Positions 53,875 through 62,300 of a DNA stretch of 64,000 nucleotides are shown here, piece after piece. This DNA is from Anaerolineales bacterium (lineage in GTDB: Bacteria; Chloroflexota; Anaerolineae; Anaerolineales; Anaerolineaceae), in the NCBI GenBank assembly GCA_020060485.1, contig JAGVAB010000075.1:12253-76252 (forward strand), read 5' to 3'. The notes beneath the pieces are model-generated. The model worked only from the letters and a program-made list of their open reading frames with translations. It was not told the DNA's origin and did not search any database. The first letter of the stretch is position 1, and every line of letters starts with the position of its first letter. The position numbers and the translations under genes were made by a program.

Positions 53875-54468
53875 TTAAGAATCGCTCTGATCCTTAAACA
53901 AGCCTTTGGTTAAAAGATCGAGGGTTTCTTCGAACACCCTGGACATGTAATGCTCGTCAGCCCGAATGTAGGTTTGGATGATGAACATTTTGTAAATGGC
54001 AAAGAACACCATGGCAATTTGGTCCGCATCCAGGCTGCGAAATTCTCCCTGATTGATGCCGTTCTGGATGATGGTTTTTAACATCTGGATGGATTCGGCG
54101 TTGATCTCTTCATAATCATCATGTACCGGGAACATGGGGAAAATGTCCGGGTCGTTTTTTAAGATTTCACAGAAAATATCATCTTCAGACAGGTAGGTAT
54201 ATGCGCTTTTACACAGGGTAATCAATTGCTCGCGAGGAGACTGGATGGTCATCAGAGCTTTTTTTGTGCGATCCTGCCAGTTTCTCAGGGCATAGGAAAC
54301 CGCCTCGCGATACAAGCTTTCCTTGTTTTGGGTGTAGCGGTAAAGATTGCTCTTGGTTACCCCCAGGTCGCTGGCGATGTCATTGAGGGTGGTTTTCCTG
54401 AGGCCGTATTTTGCGAAGTTTTGCAGGGCGGCCTGATAGATCAGCTCCAGTTCAATTTTCTTTCTCAT
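53875..54468 (-). CDS. TetR-family transcriptional regulator
   Basis: 197 residues. Helix-turn-helix at residues 10-55: IYQAALQNFAKYGLRKTTLNDIASDLGVTKSNLYRYTQNKESLYREAV. The C-terminal ligand domain is unassigned. It is the promoter-proximal gene of its operon and so probably autoregulates SCP2 and the M24-like enzyme; an acyl or lipid-like inducer would fit the SCP2 neighbour. ATG 54468 is used; an in-frame GTG at 54477 overlaps the ribosome binding site. Confidence 0.9.
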   Translation of the reverse strand: MRKKIELELIYQAALQNFAKYGLRKTTLNDIASDLGVTKSNLYRYTQNKESLYREAVSYALRNWQDRTKKALMTIQSPREQLITLCKSAYTYLSEDDIFCEILKNDPDIFPMFPVHDDYEEINAESIQMLKTIIQNGINQGEFRSLDADQIAMVFFAIYKMFIIQTYIRADEHYMSRVFEETLDLLTKGLFKDQSDS

Positions 54469-54717
54469 GATCTCCACTATTAAGTGAACAAATAAACAAA
54501 TAGGTAATTTATATATTTATCATACATCTTTTTTAATAAATTTCAAGGTTGAATTTCAGGAATGTTAAAGGATGGAAGCAAATCACAAACTGGCATCGCG
54601 AAACCCTGGCGTTTTTTCTCGGGCCGTGGCAATCTCTGCCGGGTAAAGTCATGGCAGTTAGAATGCCGGGTGGTTAAAACTTGCACCTCGATGGTGTCTG
54701 GATGACAAAAGAAAACA

Positions 54718-54742
54718 GCACCCTTCGACAAGCTCAGGGTGC
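54718..54742. repeat. Dispersed GAGCTTGTCGA-type repeat, copy 7 (inverted)
   Basis: GCACCCT-TCGACAAGCTC-AGGGTGC, perfect 7-bp arms, opposite orientation to the other copies. Confidence 0.75.
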
Positions 54743-54800
54743 GTTCTTTAAGTGCCCATGGGGACTAGAATATCATCCCCTTCCGGGGGCACTCAACACG

Positions 54801-54827
54801 AGAAAAGCCCCGGAATTATCCGAGGCT
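54801..54827 (-). terminator. Terminator of tRNA-Lys
   Basis: On the minus strand AGCCTCGG pairs with CCGGGGCT around ATAATT (one G-T pair), followed by TTTTCTCG. It begins seven bases past the encoded CCA. Confidence 0.8.
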
Positions 54828-54833
54828 TTAACT

Positions 54834-54910
54834 TGGTGACCCATGGGGGACTCGAACCCTCAACACGCTGATTAAGAGTCAGCTGCTCTGCCAAATTGAG
54901 CTAATGGGCC
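54834..54910 (-). tRNA. trnK: tRNA-Lys (anticodon CUU)
   Basis: The minus strand gives acceptor GGCCCAT with ATGGGTC (one G-T pair), discriminator A and an encoded CCA. The anticodon loop CTCTTAA between GCTGA and TCAGC gives CTT. The T arm contains GGGTTCGAGTCCC. Confidence 0.94.
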
Positions 54911-54988
54911 ATTTCAAGCGCCCATGATTATATCAAAATATTTTTGTTTGGTCAATGAAAAAATTTTGACCATCCCGGATAGGGGGCC

Positions 54989-56224
54989 TTAGCCGCTGGC
55001 GGCTGCATGCGGGTTGGCATCTGCCAGCGCACTCGATTTTTCAGTCTCTGCGGTTAGTAAGAGAGGCGCCGCCTTTTGCATGCCAATGGCTCCCAGCGGA
55101 GCCGTGAACAGGATCGCCACCACAGCAATGGCCAGAATGAGCTCCCCGGAGGCGATGCCCAGACTGAGCGGGATGGCGCCGATGGCGGCTTGCACCGTGG
55201 CTTTGGGGGTATAGGCGATCGTACAGAAAAGACGTTCCTTCCAGTTCAAGCCTGCTCCCATGGTGGCGATCAGCACCCCCAGGCTGCGTCCCAGCAAACC
55301 GATCAGGACGATCAGGACGCCCATCAAACCGGCATTCAGCGCCACGCTCACATTGACCTGCGCCCCCACCAGAACGAACAGAAAGACCTCGGCCAGCACC
55401 CAAATTTTGTTGAATTTTTGGGAAAGACGCCGGGCAACCACAGGTTTCTTCTCCAGCAGGATGAAGCCCAGGGTCATCACTCCCAGCAGGGAGGCGATCT
55501 CCACCTTGTCTTTCAACCAGCCTTCGATGGCGGTAAGCAGGATGGCAATACCAAGGATATACAGTACTTTTTTGGTGTCGCGCATGTGGAAGCGGGTGAA
55601 ACTGTAGGCCAATGCCAGCCCGCTGAGCAGGCCAATGACAATCCCCAAAATGATAGAAATGGGAATGCCCAGTATCTGCACGCCAATATTGGCCTGACTG
55701 CCGCTATACAGGCCCAAAAAGGTAGTGAAGATGGTGATGGCAAAAACATCATCAATGGATGCTCCCGCCAGGATCAGGGTGGGGATGCCTTTGTTGGTGC
55801 CCAGCCTGGTTTCAGAAAGGTGCAGCATTTGCGGCACCACGATGGCCGGCGAAACCGCCGCCAGAATGAAGCCCAGAATACCGCCCTCAATAAAAGAGAA
55901 GCCCAAAAGGCGGGTTGCCAGGAAAGCGATGGTAAAGCCTTCAAACAGTCCGGGGATGCAGCTGAACTTGACAGCCGAAAGTCCCACTTTTTTCAGCTCG
56001 GTTTTGCTGATACCCAGGCCGGCCCGCAAGAGGATCACGATCAGGGCAAATTTGCGTAATTCAGCCGAGATGGCCAGCAAACCCGGTGAAAGCCAGTTGA
56101 GTGCATAAGGTCCAAGAACGATGCCCAGCAGCAGCATGCCCAACAGCCCGGGCAGCTTCATTCGGTTGAAGAGGGCATTGGTAGCCAGACCCAAAATGAG
56201 CATTAATCCAATACTGGTAATCAT
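54989..56224 (-). CDS. Cation/proton antiporter (CPA superfamily), fluoride-riboswitch controlled
   Basis: 411 residues with about 12 membrane segments. KLPGLLGMLLLGIVLGPYAL, LILAGASIDDVFAITIF (Asp pair in a central span, as in the transport site of CPA antiporters) and GLLGRSLGVLIATMGAGLNWKERLFCTIAYTPKATVQAAIGAIPL are typical of the Na+/H+ exchanger fold. The ATG at 56224 follows CTGGAGGCTGCTG. A fluoride riboswitch lies directly upstream, so the gene is expected to be induced by fluoride; antiporters are among the known fluoride-riboswitch regulon genes. Whether it moves F-, Na+ or H+ to counter fluoride toxicity is not decided by sequence. Confidence 0.88.
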   Translation of the reverse strand: MITSIGLMLILGLATNALFNRMKLPGLLGMLLLGIVLGPYALNWLSPGLLAISAELRKFALIVILLRAGLGISKTELKKVGLSAVKFSCIPGLFEGFTIAFLATRLLGFSFIEGGILGFILAAVSPAIVVPQMLHLSETRLGTNKGIPTLILAGASIDDVFAITIFTTFLGLYSGSQANIGVQILGIPISIILGIVIGLLSGLALAYSFTRFHMRDTKKVLYILGIAILLTAIEGWLKDKVEIASLLGVMTLGFILLEKKPVVARRLSQKFNKIWVLAEVFLFVLVGAQVNVSVALNAGLMGVLIVLIGLLGRSLGVLIATMGAGLNWKERLFCTIAYTPKATVQAAIGAIPLSLGIASGELILAIAVVAILFTAPLGAIGMQKAAPLLLTAETEKSSALADANPHAAASG

Positions 56225-56239
56225 CAGCAGCCTCCAGGC

Positions 56240-56312
56240 AATAAAATAACTCCCGCAAAGTATTCTTCGCAGGAGTCATCAGCGTTGCGCGGTTAAGGTG
56301 AACTCCATCACC
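56240..56312 (-). promoter_or_regulatory. Fluoride riboswitch (crcB motif) with intrinsic terminator
   Basis: The minus-strand aptamer spans 56312-56270. P1 pairs GGTGA with TCACC. GGAGT in the P1 loop pairs with ACTCC near the 3' end to form the pseudoknot. TTAAC and the short P3 GCG-CAA-CGC are followed by TGATGACTCCTGC, matching the fluoride aptamer core. The overlapping expression platform ACTCCTGCGAAG/CTTTGCGGGAGT (56277-56250, 12 bp, loop AATA), followed by TATTTTATT, uses the same ACTCC strand. Fluoride binding should therefore prevent termination and switch the antiporter on. Confidence 0.92.
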
Positions 56313-56319
56313 GGGGCGG

Positions 56320-56328
56320 ATTATATCA
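56320..56328 (-). promoter_or_regulatory. Extended -10 promoter of riboswitch transcript
   Basis: TGATATAAT (minus strand), an exact extended -10 (TGnTATAAT). No good -35. The predicted start falls at about 56312, the first G of the aptamer. Confidence 0.75.
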
Positions 56329-56537
56329 TACAATGCAAGCCGCCTGTGCCGTTTTTTTGACGAGCAACCAGGATTTGCCGTGAAAAAGATGTTTGACAGA
56401 CTTCTGCGGAATTTGTTTGCTGCCTGTGCACAGAGAAAAGCCAGCTTGCGTTTTCGGCCAAGGTTGTTTATGATTTGTGTGCTGGAAGGAAACCGGTGTT
56501 TCGTGTATGATGGTTATTGAGATACAGGAAGGAAACC

Positions 56538-57158
56538 ATGCCCAAAGAATCTTTGTTGTCAACAGCCTACCAGTTCATTCGCCACGGGGATCACCGCACA
56601 GCTGAGCGGTTGTTGACAGGTTTGATCCGCAAGGAACCCAGAAATCAGTATGCCTGGCTGCTGTTGGCCGCCTGCAAACCCGGACGGGAAGAACAGGAAA
56701 AATGCCTGGAATTTGTGGTGGAGATCAACCCGGATAACAGGCCCGCCTTGCAGGCGTTGGGCGAGCTGCTGGCCGGCAGGGATTGTGACGAGATCATCCT
56801 GCGGGCGTTTGAAGACTGGCTGGTGGCCGGTGTGGTTCCAGACGCAGCGCAGATTGATGAACAGAGTGAGTCATTGGAAGAGACGCCGGCAGCGCCGGTT
56901 GGGCAGCCTGAGAGCATTGTGCTGGAACCAGTACTGGCGGCTGCGGATGCTGGTGTTACACGGAAATCCAGACCGCTGAGGACGTTGTGGTTATGGCTGG
57001 CAATTGTTTTGCTGGCGATCGGGCAGGCGGTATCGCTGGCGCGCATCGCTGCCTTGCAGCAGGCATTGGTGACTTCCCAGGTCAGGCTTGGTTCACTGGA
57101 GGCGATTATCACAGAGTTGATGGTACGGGTCGAAGTACTGGAACTTTTGGTGCGTTGA
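56538..57158 (+). CDS. TPR-like N-terminal protein with single membrane span
   Basis: 206 residues, function unknown. The N-terminal 75 residues have TAERLLTGLIRKEPRNQYAWLLLAAC and EKCLEFVVEINPDNRPALQALGEL, the same TPR-like module as the proteins at 33676 and 38948. An acidic linker, one membrane span (about 155-175: LWLWLAIVLLAIGQAVSLA) and a short C-terminal coiled coil follow. GGAAGG precedes the ATG at 56538; a TTG at 56517 is less likely. Confidence 0.75.
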   Translation: MPKESLLSTAYQFIRHGDHRTAERLLTGLIRKEPRNQYAWLLLAACKPGREEQEKCLEFVVEINPDNRPALQALGELLAGRDCDEIILRAFEDWLVAGVVPDAAQIDEQSESLEETPAAPVGQPESIVLEPVLAAADAGVTRKSRPLRTLWLWLAIVLLAIGQAVSLARIAALQQALVTSQVRLGSLEAIITELMVRVEVLELLVR

Positions 57159-57163
57159 CAGTA

Positions 57164-57172
57164 TGCTATACT
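57164..57172 (+). promoter_or_regulatory. Extended -10 promoter of hydroxylase gene
   Basis: TGCTATACT directly after the preceding stop codon region. Start expected near 57179. Confidence 0.5.
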
Positions 57173-57217
57173 GATTTCTTTCCGGTTAGTGATGTGTTTG
57201 AAGATAAGGAGGCGGGT

Positions 57218-57853
57218 ATGCCCTCGCATGAGATCAATACCAGTGATGAGCCGATCCGGCTGTTCAAATCTGATTTTATGGAATTCTTCACCCATATTCA
57301 CCCGTTGGTGGTGCTGCTGATCTGGTTGCCTGTGGTGGCTTATGGCCTGTGGCGCGGGGCTGCCCTGCGGCCAATTGGCAGCAATTGGGCATGGCTTGCG
57401 CTGGTATGGCTGCTGGGATTGTTCATTTGGACATTGTCCGAGTATGTGCTGCACCGCTTCCTGTTCCATTACCCGGCCAGCACGCCGCGCCAGGAGCGCA
57501 TTTTCTTCCTGTTTCACGGGGTGCATCATGCCCAGCCGCGCAGCAAGACCCGCCTGGTGATGCCGCCGGTGTTGAGCATTCCGCTGGCAGCCGTGTTTTA
57601 TGGGCTGTTTTGGTTGGTACTGGATGTGCTCCTGGGCCGGTCATTTTTGGTTGGGCCGATGTTCGCCGGTTTCATCAGCGGCTATTTGACCTATGACATG
57701 CTGCACTATTCTATTCATCACTTTCAAATGCGCTCAGGCTACTGGAAGATGATCCGCCGCCATCACATGCATCATCATTTTCAAACGCCAAACCAGCGCT
57801 TTGGGGTTTCTTCTCCACTGTGGGATCATGTGTTTGGCACATATCCCGAATGA
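57218..57853 (+). CDS. Fatty acid hydroxylase / sterol desaturase superfamily membrane protein
   Basis: 211 residues, about four membrane spans. The di-iron His clusters of the superfamily are present: HRFLFH, HGVHHAQP, HYSIHHF and HHMHHHF. The length and His spacing resemble fatty-acid 2-hydroxylases (FA2H/Scs7) without the cytochrome b5 domain, so it could 2-hydroxylate acyl chains of membrane lipids using O2. ATG 57218 has AAGGAGG five bases upstream; upstream in-frame starts lie in the preceding gene. Confidence 0.88.
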   Translation: MPSHEINTSDEPIRLFKSDFMEFFTHIHPLVVLLIWLPVVAYGLWRGAALRPIGSNWAWLALVWLLGLFIWTLSEYVLHRFLFHYPASTPRQERIFFLFHGVHHAQPRSKTRLVMPPVLSIPLAAVFYGLFWLVLDVLLGRSFLVGPMFAGFISGYLTYDMLHYSIHHFQMRSGYWKMIRRHHMHHHFQTPNQRFGVSSPLWDHVFGTYPE

Positions 57854-57871
57854 TCGCTGTCAGGCTTGGTT

Positions 57872-57907
57872 CAACCAAAAATCCCCCGGCCGGGGGATTT
57901 TTGGTTG
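57872..57907. terminator. Perfect 36-nt palindrome, bidirectional terminator
   Basis: CAACCAAAAATCCCCCGG mirrored by CCGGGGGATTTTTGGTTG, with A- and T-runs in the arms, between convergent genes. Confidence 0.9.
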
Positions 57908-57948
57908 GTCTCTGAAATTTGCCGTGGAAGAGGAGGTGGTGGGGGTCA

Positions 57949-59043
57949 TCAGGCGGATGGGTCTACATCCAGCGAGAAGGCCTGGTATTTGTGTTCGCAG
58001 GGGTTGCCCCAGGCGGCATGCAACTGGCGATGGGTCAGGTCGATGACCAGTGACACGATGGTCTTTTCCCTTTCCAGGGTTGCGCCCTGTTTGTCTTCAT
58101 GGCGGCAGATCGAATCGGGAAAATTGATATGGTCCTTTTGAATGTGCTGCAAGGACTCGATGCTGTGCTGGTTGACTTGCTGTACTAGACGATAGGCGCG
58201 CCAGTAACGTACACGGGTGTTGATCAGTTCATCCGGTTCGTCCTCGATCTTTTGCATTTCGCGGTCGAGATAATGGTTGGTGTGCACCATGTATCCCTGG
58301 CTGCCATAGAGCAGGGCAAAATTGCGGGCGGAGACCTCCACCGAGTATAATTCGCCGCTTTCGTGCACCAGCAGATGATTGTAACCAGCTGCCCGCTGGG
58401 GGATCAGCATGCGGCTGATGGCCTCACCAGGGGTTGTGGCAGCCAGCACGGCCCGCGAGACGAGGATGCGGGGCACACCGATGCGTTTGTCAATCGTGGT
58501 GACGGAGTCGCAACATTGGGCAATGCCATGCTCGTTGAAGCCGATGTTGGGCAGCAGCCCGCCATAGGTCATGGACAGAAATGCTGGTTCATCATCCGGT
58601 TGGACGCGCAGGATGAACACGTCCGGTTCATCCTCGGGCACCCAGTCCTCGTTGTGAGCCACCAGAACGCTGCCATCCACTGTACGCTCCTGGTTGACGG
58701 CCATGCTGGTGCACTTGGAAAGGTGCAGGGCGTCGGTCACCACGCCTTCCATCACATTCAGCACGGCGATATCGTCAAATTTGACATCGGCCCCTTCAGC
58801 AATGCCGCGCATTTCGTCGACATATTTTGGGTAACGCTCCTCGGCGAAAGGGATGTATTTGCGGGCCTGGATGCGGGCGCCTTTCCAATTGAGCTGGAGA
58901 TCATCAAAGGCATCCCGGATCATTTTGTGCCCGTTTTCGATGCTGTGGCGCACCTGTTCGGCACAGGCCTCGCCGATTTGCCGACCGATGTCGAGATGTG
59001 ATCCGGTTGCATGGATCAATTTCAGTTTCTTATTTTTGGACAT
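57949..59043 (-). CDS. C45-like Ntn hydrolase / acyl-CoA:6-aminopenicillanate acyltransferase family protein
   Basis: 364 residues from ATG 59043, AAGGAAAT upstream. HATGSHLDIGRQIGEACAEQ at the N-terminus, an internal LSKCTSMAV with the probable nucleophile Cys (Cys after the autoprocessing site), VAHNEDWVPEDEP and SMTYGGLLPNIGFNEHGIA match the penicillin acyltransferase-like (C45) family. Bacterial members are mostly uncharacterised amidases or acyltransferases. No signal peptide. A longer frame to 59142 is rejected as it lacks a ribosome binding site. Confidence 0.85.
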   Translation of the reverse strand: MSKNKKLKLIHATGSHLDIGRQIGEACAEQVRHSIENGHKMIRDAFDDLQLNWKGARIQARKYIPFAEERYPKYVDEMRGIAEGADVKFDDIAVLNVMEGVVTDALHLSKCTSMAVNQERTVDGSVLVAHNEDWVPEDEPDVFILRVQPDDEPAFLSMTYGGLLPNIGFNEHGIAQCCDSVTTIDKRIGVPRILVSRAVLAATTPGEAISRMLIPQRAAGYNHLLVHESGELYSVEVSARNFALLYGSQGYMVHTNHYLDREMQKIEDEPDELINTRVRYWRAYRLVQQVNQHSIESLQHIQKDHINFPDSICRHEDKQGATLEREKTIVSLVIDLTHRQLHAAWGNPCEHKYQAFSLDVDPSA

Positions 59044-59392
59044 GTATGGATTTCCTTGCAATTCTTGATGATGGTGTGAATTAAGTATACCCAAACTACA
59101 TGTGGATTGAACAAACAGATTGAACAAAAAGGTTAAGAACACATCAGATTATGGTTGGGTTAAGAACGCCCTGGGGGATTTGACTTGATAAATTGAACGG
59201 GTTATACTCAAAGCGGAGGGTGAAATTAAGGAGAAGCGGCCATTTCGGGGAAATGGCTTTGGTGTGTTTGAAAAACCGGTATAGAACTTGCAGCAATATG
59301 CACAGGGCAGCGTACAGGAAAAGCGCTTGCTGTTTTGGGTTGTATAACCGCAAAGGGGTTTTGTTAATGGCCTTGGTTTTGGGGATGATCTT
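59044..59392. other. Divergent intergenic region upstream of hybrid kinase
   Basis: Contains the kinase promoter (59180-59208) and a leader of about 178 nt with a possible small frame (see 59253-59396). Nothing else recognised. Confidence 0.45.
59180..59208 (+). promoter_or_regulatory. Promoter of hybrid histidine kinase
   Basis: TTGACT (59180-59185), 17-bp spacer, TATACT (59203-59208). Start expected near 59215. Confidence 0.75.
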
Positions 59393-59396
59393 ATGA
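59253..59396 (+). CDS. Possible leader ORF overlapping kinase start
   Basis: 47 codons (MALVCLKNRYRTC..MALVLGMIL), with GGGG before the ATG. Its TGA overlaps the kinase ATG (ATGA), and the kinase itself has only a weak GGGGAT site, so translational coupling is possible. No homology recognised; it may be noncoding leader. Confidence 0.25.
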   Translation: MALVCLKNRYRTCSNMHRAAYRKSACCFGLYNRKGVLLMALVLGMIL

Positions 59397-62300
59397 TCAG
59401 TATTGTTTCGGCACCTGCGTTGATGGTGGTGGGCGTCGCTTTTTCTGTGGGCGTTTACTATCTGATGATCTTCTTTGGAAGACCGCAGCGTCTCGAAAAC
59501 CTGATGATGGCCCTGACCAGTTTTTTTGTCAGCATCTATGCCGTGTTTTGTGTGGGGTTGTATAATGCCAATTCGCTGCAAGAGGGGATTGTATGGCAGC
59601 GGCTGCAACTGGTGGTTTTGCCGCTGATCACAACCAGTTTGTTGTGGTTCACTGTTTTTTACGCCCGGCTGAACGCGAAGGCTGTATCCATCATTCTGAC
59701 CCTGCTTAGCCTGGCGCTGTCTGTGTTTCAGTTTTATGACCGCAGCGATCTGACGCTGCTGGTTAACAATCCCGTCATTAAAAGCATGATTCTTCCTTTT
59801 GACCTGACCATCACTTATTACGAGGTCATGCCAGGTGTGGTGACGCAGGTAGAAAGTCTGCTTGGCATCCTGGTTTCGTTGTATATTTTCGGAATCATCG
59901 TAAGGGTTATACGCCGCGGTCAGCGCCCGGGGTCCTGGCGGCTGCTTTTGGGCATGCTCTTGCTGTTCCTGGCCGGGGTGAGTGATACGGCTGTCAGCTC
60001 CGATATTTATCTGTTTCCTTATTTGATCGAATATGCCTATCTGGTGATGGTACTGATGTTTTCAGCAGGCCTTTCACAGACCATTATTCACGCTACCCAA
60101 ATGCGGGATACGCTTGAGAAACGCAACCGCGAGCTGGTTTCGGTGCGCTCATCTTTTGAGCAGCAGGTGACCAAACGCACGGCTGCCATCATGCAGGAAA
60201 AGCAGTACTACCAGGCGCTGGTCGATCACAGCCCGCTGGCCATTGTCACTATGGACGGAAGCGATCATATCCGGGAGGTCAACCCGGCATTTGAAAAGCT
60301 GTTCGGTTACAGCGATGCCGAAGCCAGGGGTAAGACGCTGGATGATTTGATCGCTTTGCCCAGTCAGCACAATGCCCCTGATCATATCTTCGCGCGTGCC
60401 CGCCAGGGAGAAAAGATCCATGTCTTTGGCCAGCGACAAGCAAAAGATGGCCGGCTGGTGGATGTGGAGGCGTTTTGTGTGCCGGTTCAGGTGGAAACGG
60501 GACAAAGTGATCTGCTGGTGTTGTATAACGATGTGACGGCGAGCAAGCGCATCGAAACGGCTTTGCAGGTTTCAGAAGATAAATTCTCCAAGGCTTTTTT
60601 CACCTCGCCGGATGCGATTGCCATCACGCGCGTGGCCGATGACCAGTGCCTGGAGTTCAATGATGCCTTTCTGCAATTGACAGGTTATGACGCAGATGAG
60701 GTTTCCAGCACAAAACTGACCCAATTGAACATCTGGGTGGTGCCGGAGCAGAAAGAGCAATTCCTGAAGCTTGTGGAACAGGAAGGGCAGGTGCAAAATT
60801 TTGAGGCCTGCATTTGCCGCAAAGATGGAAAGTTGACGGATGTGCAGATCTCGGCCCGCAGCCTGGAAGTGGAAGGCCAGGTATGCATCCTGTCCATCAT
60901 CCATGATATCAGCAACCGGCGGCAAATGCTGCAAGCATTGCAGGAATCCGAAGAGCGGCTGCGGGTATTGATGCAGCAGGTGCCCACCGGGATCGTTTTG
61001 ATTGACATGCAGGGTGAGATGGTGGAAGTTAACCCCACCGCCCGCCATATTTTGGGTTTGCCCGAGTCGTCTGCGAATTTGGTGGGGAATATCCTCAAGC
61101 TGCCCGGCGTGGTGAAGGCACAACTGGATCTGCCCCTGCGGACTGTGTTGGAAGAAGGCCGTCCACAAGATATCAACACCTGGTATATCTCGCTAAACAA
61201 GCAGGCTTTTTATTTGCGGCTGCACATTGTGCCACAGTTCAATGCCCGGCGTGAACAGATTGGGGTTATTGTGCTGCTGGAAGACCTGACCGATCGCAAA
61301 AGGGCAGAGGACGTCATCCAGGAGCGGGCGCTGCAGTACCGCAGTTTGTTTGAAGACTCTCCCACTGCCCTGTGGGAAGAGGATTTCACCGAGGTTAAAC
61401 GCTATCTGGATGAGCTGCTTGAATCCGGCGTGAAGGATTTGCAGGCCTATTTTGAAGAACACCCTGAAGATGTGCGACGCTGTATTCAGGCCGTCAAAGT
61501 GATCAATGTCAATCAAGCCACGCTGGAGATGGCTGGTTCATCTTCCAAGGAAGAGGTTTATGAGATGCTGCCAACGATGCTGCAGGACGAAAGCATTCCG
61601 GCATTCATCGCGGAGTTGGTTGCTTTGGCGGGCGGCGCGCTGCGTTTCGATACCGAAAGTGATCAGCGTGACCTGAAGGGGGACAAAATGCATACCGCCT
61701 GGCGGCTGCAAGTGGCTCCCGGATATGAAAATACGTGGGGCAAGGTTTTTGTCTCGGTGATCGATATATCCGAACGCAAGAAGATGGAAGAACGTCTGCG
61801 CCAGGCTAAAGAAGTGGCCGAACTGGCGACGCGGGCCAAGTCGCAATTCCTGGCCAATATGAGCCATGAAATCCGCACCCCGTTGAATGCCATCATCGGC
61901 ATGGTCAATTTGCTGCGCGATACCAGCCTGGATGCCGACCAGGTGGATTTTGTGGAAACCATCCGCACCAGCGGCGATTCATTGTTGACCGTGATCAATG
62001 ACATCTTGGATTTCTCCAAGATCGAAGCCGGGCGGATGGAGATAGAAAACGAACCGTTCAGCATCCGCACCTGTGTGGAAGAGTCGCTGGATATTGTGGC
62101 ACCCAAGGCACACAACAAACCGATCGATCTGGTATATGGGATCGATGAGAATGTGCCAAGTGCCATTCTGGGCGATGTGGTGCGTCTGCGGCAGGTGTTG
62201 GTGAATTTGTTGACCAATGCAGTCAAGTTCACCAACCAGGGCGAGGTATATGTTTCGGTAGACAGCAAGGCTATTTCCAAGTACAAATATGAGATCCACT

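Larger units (their letters stand above)
54469..54833. other. AT-rich intergenic region upstream of tetR
   Basis: No gene found. 54480-54545 is very AT-rich and holds the tetR promoter region, with a direct repeat of ATTTGTT on the minus strand that could be an operator. Further on are a dispersed repeat (54718-54742), an AGTGCCC/GGGCACT inverted repeat (54751-54793) and the tRNA terminator. Confidence 0.45.

Noticed and set aside
55076..56059. 327-codon plus-strand frame opposite the antiporter
   Set aside because: Antisense artefact rich in Gln, His and Asp; the minus-strand gene has clear transporter features and a riboswitch.
56061..56333. 90-codon minus-strand frame covering the antiporter start region
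   Set aside because: It runs through the fluoride riboswitch and the antiporter start in another frame.
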